Position numbers and translations under genes: made by a program. A stretch of DNA of 64,000 nt from NCBI GenBank assembly GCA_002914805.1, contig JXTB01000235.1:1-64000 (forward strand). The letters run 5' to 3'. The notes beneath the pieces were generated by a model, which made no database searches, was not told where the DNA came from, and saw only the letters and a list, made by a program, of their open reading frames with translations. This document shows positions 59,101 to 64,000 of this stretch, in pieces. The stretch's first letter is position 1, and every line of letters starts with the position of its first letter. The stretch is from Parasponia andersonii (lineage: Eukaryota > Streptophyta > Magnoliopsida > Rosales > Cannabaceae).

Positions 59101-59382
59101 TCAACCACCTTTGTTAATCGGATTCCTTAAGACTTCTTTGCTAGTGGCGTTAAATCCCATTACATGAAAGCATTTCCTTGAACCTTGTCCAATGCCAATT
59201 CGGCATGCAGCATCCCCTAAGTGGAGCCTTCTGTCTTGATCCTTGTCCTCGTATGCACTGGATGATCCACAAATTATAATACTCCTATGCTTAACAATGA
59301 TGAATCCCAGTTCATGGCTTCTTATGTATTGACACCAGTAATGATATGATAACTGGCTCTTACCAGAATGAAAAAGGAGTGG
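59101..59382 (-). CDS. Long open frame without a start, candidate last exon of unknown gene
   Basis: The minus strand is open for 93 codons and ends TGA at 59101-59103. It reads SHELGFIIVKHRSIIICGSS, then YEDKDQDRRLHLGDAACRIG and KCFHVMGFNATSKEVLRN, a coding-like composition unlike the surrounding AT noise. It has no ATG near its start, so it should be an internal or last exon. An acceptor AGAGCCAG|TTATCATATC at 59352 enters in phase 0, which fits the phase-0 end of the exon at 59938-60038. So it may be an alternative 3' exon of that gene. It could also be a pseudogene fragment. The HS.L..IV...IIICGSS wording faintly recalls phospholipase D HKD motifs, but this is not secure. Confidence 0.4.
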   Translation of the reverse strand, partial: PLLFHSGKSQLSYHYWCQYIRSHELGFIIVKHRSIIICGSSSAYEDKDQDRRLHLGDAACRIGIGQGSRKCFHVMGFNATSKEVLRNPINKGG

Positions 59383-59809
59383 TTATAAGCCATCCAGAAA
59401 GTTTACACGTTCAGTAAACAGACAAATCCTAGACTTGGACAAAGACCACATCCAACACCAATCCAAGTTCATAAACATACATGAAACCAATATCCTAAAG
59501 AATAACAATCCCAAATCTTTTTCTTTCACTTTTGGTGCTTCCACATATTTCTATTAACATTTGTTCGTCCCAGTTCAAATCATCACATAAATTGCAATCT
59601 CTTTTATCACCTCTGTGAGTCTCTGTTGATTAAACTTCAACAATTTCCCATTAAAAAATTCTGTTCCGCTATGGTTCTAAAATTGATATTTATATACAAC
59701 TGAATATAAGGGAAAAAGGTACATATAATATTAAGAACCAATAACTTTAATCACAAAAGAAATCAATAAACATATAGAAGACTGCAAAATATGTCACTTT
59801 GAACTCACT

Positions 59810-62117
59810 TCATGAAACAATTAAGAAGATGCCCTGCATGACCAGAATCAAACAGCAATTATTTTATCAATCTAAAATACTAAATTTTCTAAATAAAGAC
59901 CATCAAATGAAGAAAAATGCAGATATGTGAGTCTTACATCTTTCACTATAAATTTGTCCAAGACACTCAATGGAGGTAGTAACCATTCAGATAAATAGAC
60001 CGGGGAAATTTGCTGATGCTTTATAGTGAGCTGATCTTCTGCAAGAAATAGTTAACAGTTAACTATTTCTTGTTCATAGTCTATGACAATGTAACAAATT
60101 AGAATGTCTTTAACTATGACAAATAGGTTAGATAATAGCTGACAACTTGAAGCATAAGGAAATTTCTAAACCTGAAGCTCGTACGAGTATCCTGTGCGTG
60201 ACAAAAGACTGCAACAAGAAAACAAATTAAAGATGCAAAGAGTCAATCAGGCAGATGAACATCAAATAATTTTCCTTCCTCCCTGTCTTTCTTTCTTTTC
60301 ATTTATAATAAGGATCGAATCTGACTTCACCAACAATATTCATGTGTAGAAGTTCACAATCTTAGGGGTTCATCAAAACCACTTCTCCCACTGACGAAGA
60401 AAATTAGATCCATATGGCTTTTACTATTTAAGACATTAAATTATGTGGATGAACAAAATTTCCCTCATGTCAAGTAGCACTTGACAAATGTGAAATGTAC
60501 ATTACACAGAAATGTTGTCAAAAACTACTAAATATATCTGTTGATTATTACCAGACATAAGGGTACCTTTAGCCTGCTCAAAATATGAAGCCTTATTACA
60601 TAAGAGAGGTTTATCCATTTATTAAGGGGCAAGAGAAAAAGTTTATTCTTCAATTTCAGTGGGACAAAAGGTCATTTCTCCAAAGCAAACAACCGTATTC
60701 ACCAGCAGAATCTAATATGCTCATTGTCAGTCGAAATATTTTTATTAGACATGCAACACATATATAACAGTCTGACTTGTTTATGAAATGGTCTTTGTCT
60801 ATGTATGTGATATAACAGTAGCACGTCTTGGCACGTATAGAAAACTAAATGCTATCATGTTTGACAAGAATCCCATAATACTAGCTAATAGCTACTTTAG
60901 GCAGCAAAGCACCCATAAAAAGTACAGTGAAGCGAATATTTAACTCCTCAGGCTCAGATTAATATCTCAAGAAATATATGCAGCAAAAAAACTTTTCATG
61001 GAACATTACCTGCCAGACAGAAGGCATGTACTCCCGATAAGGTAGTTTGTGAGTACTACTTGTAATATTTCTAGAATCTGGGGAATCTGGAAAAGACTTT
61101 TTTCTGAAACTTCCAGTTAGAGAAATAAATTAAGAAATATCTCAATACTAGAAGAACAGAATTTTAAAGCATAAAGCAGAAATGCTTCTAATCCAGAAAT
61201 GGCTAGTACCATTTTCTCTATACCTACAAATGGCCAGTACTGTGGCAGAAAAGCTCTTAATCCAGAAATATAAAGCAGGATAACTAGGGGGAAACTGCCA
61301 TTTTCTACATTGAACTAAATTTTGTTATCCCTAATTCTGAATCAAACAAAGATCAATTATGGTTAGGTTTTAATCCCCATACTTTCTGTACATTGAAAGA
61401 AATTAACTTTTCTTTCTTAATGCTCCTGATATTTATGTAGTTAGTTTGAATGATAATTGAAAAGGCGAAGCTCCTGAAGAATAAAGAAAATATGTGACAA
61501 GACAACAGTGGACCGAAAACGGAGAGATAAAAAGTAGTTACATCGAGATTTAAAAGGGTTAGGAACATCAATTATATAGAAATAGAAATTGGAATTGGAA
61601 AGCAACAGTTTATGACATATTTGTTTGGAAGAGGTTTGCCAACACTCTTTTCAACCTCTTCAAATGCTACTGCCTTTTCACACATATCCAACTTTTTCCA
61701 TCAAAAAATTCAGTCTAATAATTAGGCTTTCTTTTCTAGTTTATTTATCACTCCGGCACTTTACTTTTTAACTCAAGATTTATACTCTCTTTAGGACACA
61801 TTACTACACAAAATGTCAGCCACATAATTACAGTGTCACTCACTTGTGACCTCTTGGATTCAAATCTCCCATCGTTTAGGTTTTTTATAACCAAATATAT
61901 ACATATTCATATACGGAATTAGTTTTTTACTGATTGCATTTTTCCCCCTAAAACATTACATTATCTCTGTGGAGAGTTTGCATATACACATGATTCAATT
62001 CCCACCATTCATGTATAGGCTACCCTATTTTCTCTTTTTCTTTTGTTGTAAAGAAAATGTATTCATTTTGATGATGTAACAAAAAAAATTTAACAAATAT
62101 GCATCTTTGCCTGAATG

Positions 62118-62160
<43 letters not shown>

Positions 62161-63864
62161 TTTTTTTTTTTTCTGGGACCGTTCTGAATGTGCATTTTTG
62201 CCTAATCACTATGATAATTATCATGTATATATCTAATGTATAAATATGTTCCAGTGCCTAGGATCCACGTGTATATAGGATGGTTTTACACAAGCTGCAG
62301 TTATTTTTTGTATATAACATGGTTGATAAATATAATTTTGAAAAAAATATCCAATCTAAGAATGTAAGATATTCATTTTGATGTTGTAAAGAAAAAATAA
62401 GAAAATAAAAGTGCTCTTTTTTCTTAAAAGAAAAAAAAATAACCGTTTTTTTCTTTTCTTCTAAGTATAAATAGTGTAAATATAAATAATTGGAGTTGAA
62501 TATGTATACGTAAACTCTCCCATAAATCATATGTTATTTTTGCAAGAAAAGAAATAAATGCAATCAATAACAAGGTATCAGTTATAAGAAGCATACACTA
62601 TGGGAGTTGAAGAGTTCACAAGTGAGTGACATGTTATGTAATTAAGTGGATAGCATTTTGTGTAATAACCTGTCCTAAAGAGAGCATAAAGCTAAAGTAA
62701 AGAAGTAAAGCGGCAGAATGGTATACGAATAAAAAAAAAAAGAAAGCCTAGCTATTACACTAAATTGTTTGATCAGAAAAGTTGAACACGTGTCAAAAAA
62801 TGTAGTATTTTATAAAGAGGTTGAACAAGAGTGTTACTAGCAAACCTCTTGCTTGTAAAAATAAGACTGACACCCCTTGAGTTATCTGAATATAACAGGA
62901 AACCCCTCAACCAAAAACAATTACAATACCATCCCCTTTACTGTTACCCTAAAGGCTTATACTGTTACTCTAATGAAAAGACCAAATATCAATAACATCT
63001 TCACTATTGCTAGTGTAAAATTGACAAATAAGTGAGGGTGCCAATCTAACATTCCATTTGTTTTATAATCCAACTTTCTAACCTTCTTGGTATAAGTTAT
63101 AAAATGACAACGCATTTAATTGGATCTGAGAGACAAGTAGTATTCAGATGTATCAAAACAAATTTACCACATCAGAAGGCAATAGCATTAAGCCACATGT
63201 GGTACTACAGAATTTCATCAGGTTGACTGAAATAATAACTATATAACTGTCCATTTTCAAATACAAGGATTTGACCCGATCATGCACAATTGAACAACTG
63301 CACAGATTTAATCGCAGAAGTTCCCAAGAATTAAGTATCCTAGACATACAATCGGTCCAATACTACTAGATTTTCTTAAGTGTTATTAATATGGTGCAGT
63401 GATTTATACCTCACTCTGCAGTCTTATGTATAAAAAAAAAGAAATAAAAAATATTTTTATAACAAGAGAAAAGAAGTTAACAGAATTTACCGGCCGGCTG
63501 CGCGGGGGGGGGGGGTACTAACCTTTGGACCAAGGACATACAATCCGTCCAATACTACTAGATTTTCTTACGTGTTATGAATTTGGTGCAGTGATTTATA
63601 CCCCACTCGGCAGTCTTATGTATAAATCAAGTACATTAAAAATAATTTTATATACAAGAGAAAGAAGTTAACAGAATTTACACCGGGGAGAGGGGGGGGG
63701 TAGGGATTGGAATATTAGGAACTAACCTTTGGACCTCCTTGGCAGAATATCTATCCCCCAGACTGATTGCTTTTGTAGCTATAACAAGCATGGGATGCAC
63801 CAGTAGAAGCTTCTTCATGTCTTGAACCACAGTTTCTGACACGCACTGAAGTGAAAGGCTTGTC
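59810..63864 (-). CDS. Multi-exon gene of unknown function, 3' part (five exons)
   Basis: The gene enters from the right edge. Exons in order: 63727-63864, 61010-61103, 60172-60208, 59938-60038 and 59810-59833 (ending TGA). All introns are GT-AG, and the phases fit throughout: 2, 0, 1, 0. The exons encode SLQCVSETVVQDMKKLLLVH, then SRNITSSTHKLPYREYMPSV, SFVTHRILVRAS, KHQQISPVYLSEWLLPPLSV and GIFLIVS. No exon has an internal stop. I do not recognise the protein; there is no catalytic motif or transmembrane segment in the part seen. More small exons could hide in the 2.6-kb first intron. The open frame at 59101-59382 may replace the short last exon. Confidence 0.6.
61104..63339 (-). other. Long intron of the unknown minus-strand gene
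   Basis: AT-rich. A loose inverted relation is seen between about 61620-61900 and 62590-62880: 'aggtttgccaacactcttttcaacctcttc' on one side and 'gaggttgaacaagagtgttactagcaaacctc' on the other, with 'tgtcactcacttgtgac' mirrored by 'acaagtgagtgaca'. This suggests a foldback or MITE insertion of about 1.25 kb. Frames here are short and AT-driven. Confidence 0.45.
62122..62170 (+). repeat. (CT)n followed by a T-run
   Basis: About 15 CT units followed by more than 20 T, inside the long intron of the minus-strand gene. Confidence 0.9.
63340..63728. repeat. 192-bp tandem duplication with poly-G tracts
   Basis: TACTACTAGATTTTCTTA occurs at 63361 and 63553, 192 bp apart, followed in both by 'gtgcagtgatttatacc', 'gcagtcttatgtataaa' and 'agaagttaacagaatttac'. 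Each copy then has a run of G (about 63504-63515 and 63687-63700) and TAACCTTTGGACC. The last word is the donor end of exon 63727-63864 read backwards, so the donor has been copied to about 63523. Confidence 0.8.
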
Positions 63865-64000
63865 CTGCAATCGAACTATTATTTCTTTCTGTACTAGTCA
63901 TCCAACTCATCCGGCAAAAGTATACACATGAAAGATTGCCACACAAATAAGACGATTCTACAGGGATAGACACCATGACATTAGTGATGTTCTGATCAGT

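Overview
This is a piece of a plant nuclear genome, most likely a eudicot. It is very AT-rich, gene-poor and full of introns and transposable elements. Plant-specific signs are a P2B autoinhibited Ca2+-ATPase of the ACA12/13 type, LINE fragments of the plant type (zinc-knuckle ORF1, endonuclease and reverse transcriptase ORF2), LTR elements with a Met-tRNA type primer site, a CACTA transposon and many MITEs. Two N gaps (17086-17213 and 42017-42713) and three single-N joins (8684, 10318, 16037) show that it is a draft assembly.

Layout. 1-9.8 kb: AT-rich spacer, an inverted-repeat element (899-1691), exons of an unrecognised gene on + (about 2055-3028) cut off by a twin-primed LINE end (3042-3497), and a MITE (3606-4023). 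9.8-13.4 kb: a cluster of MITEs flanked by TA repeats, an 818-bp solo LTR and a 1.5-kb foldback element. 13.9-19.6 kb: a proposed EF-hand plus Cys/His-cluster gene on +. It has a candidate TATA box and 5' UTR exon, a long intron loaded with transposons, a coding exon at 17693, and a possible second coding exon made of ten 7-residue Ala/Ser-rich repeats. 19.8-32.2 kb: a 2.2-kb solo LTR, a MITE, and a 1.8-kb-type LTR split in two by a 5.5-kb decayed CACTA element.

34.4-47.5 kb: one old LINE on the minus strand, broken by a stack of younger insertions: a 1794-bp solo LTR, a 2211-bp solo LTR, a 1362-bp LTR that contains the large gap, and a gag-only LTR element that itself carries an 815-bp solo LTR. 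The four solo-type LTRs have 5-bp target duplications that can be read directly.

47.5-53 kb is non-coding and repetitive. 53056-56199 (minus) is the one full-length, well-recognised gene, an intronless Ca2+-ATPase. Its transmembrane segment 4 has lost the Ca2+-coordinating Glu of the PEGL motif (it reads PKRL). 59.1-64 kb holds the 3' end of a multi-exon minus-strand gene that enters from the right; I could chain five exons by matching splice phases. A tandem duplication next to one exon has copied its splice donor.

The two recognisable host genes, the EF-hand gene and the Ca2+ pump, both relate to calcium, but nothing shows that they work together. The most unusual items are the altered pump, the heptad-repeat exon and the nested transposon stack. 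I found no clear case of an entirely new system.
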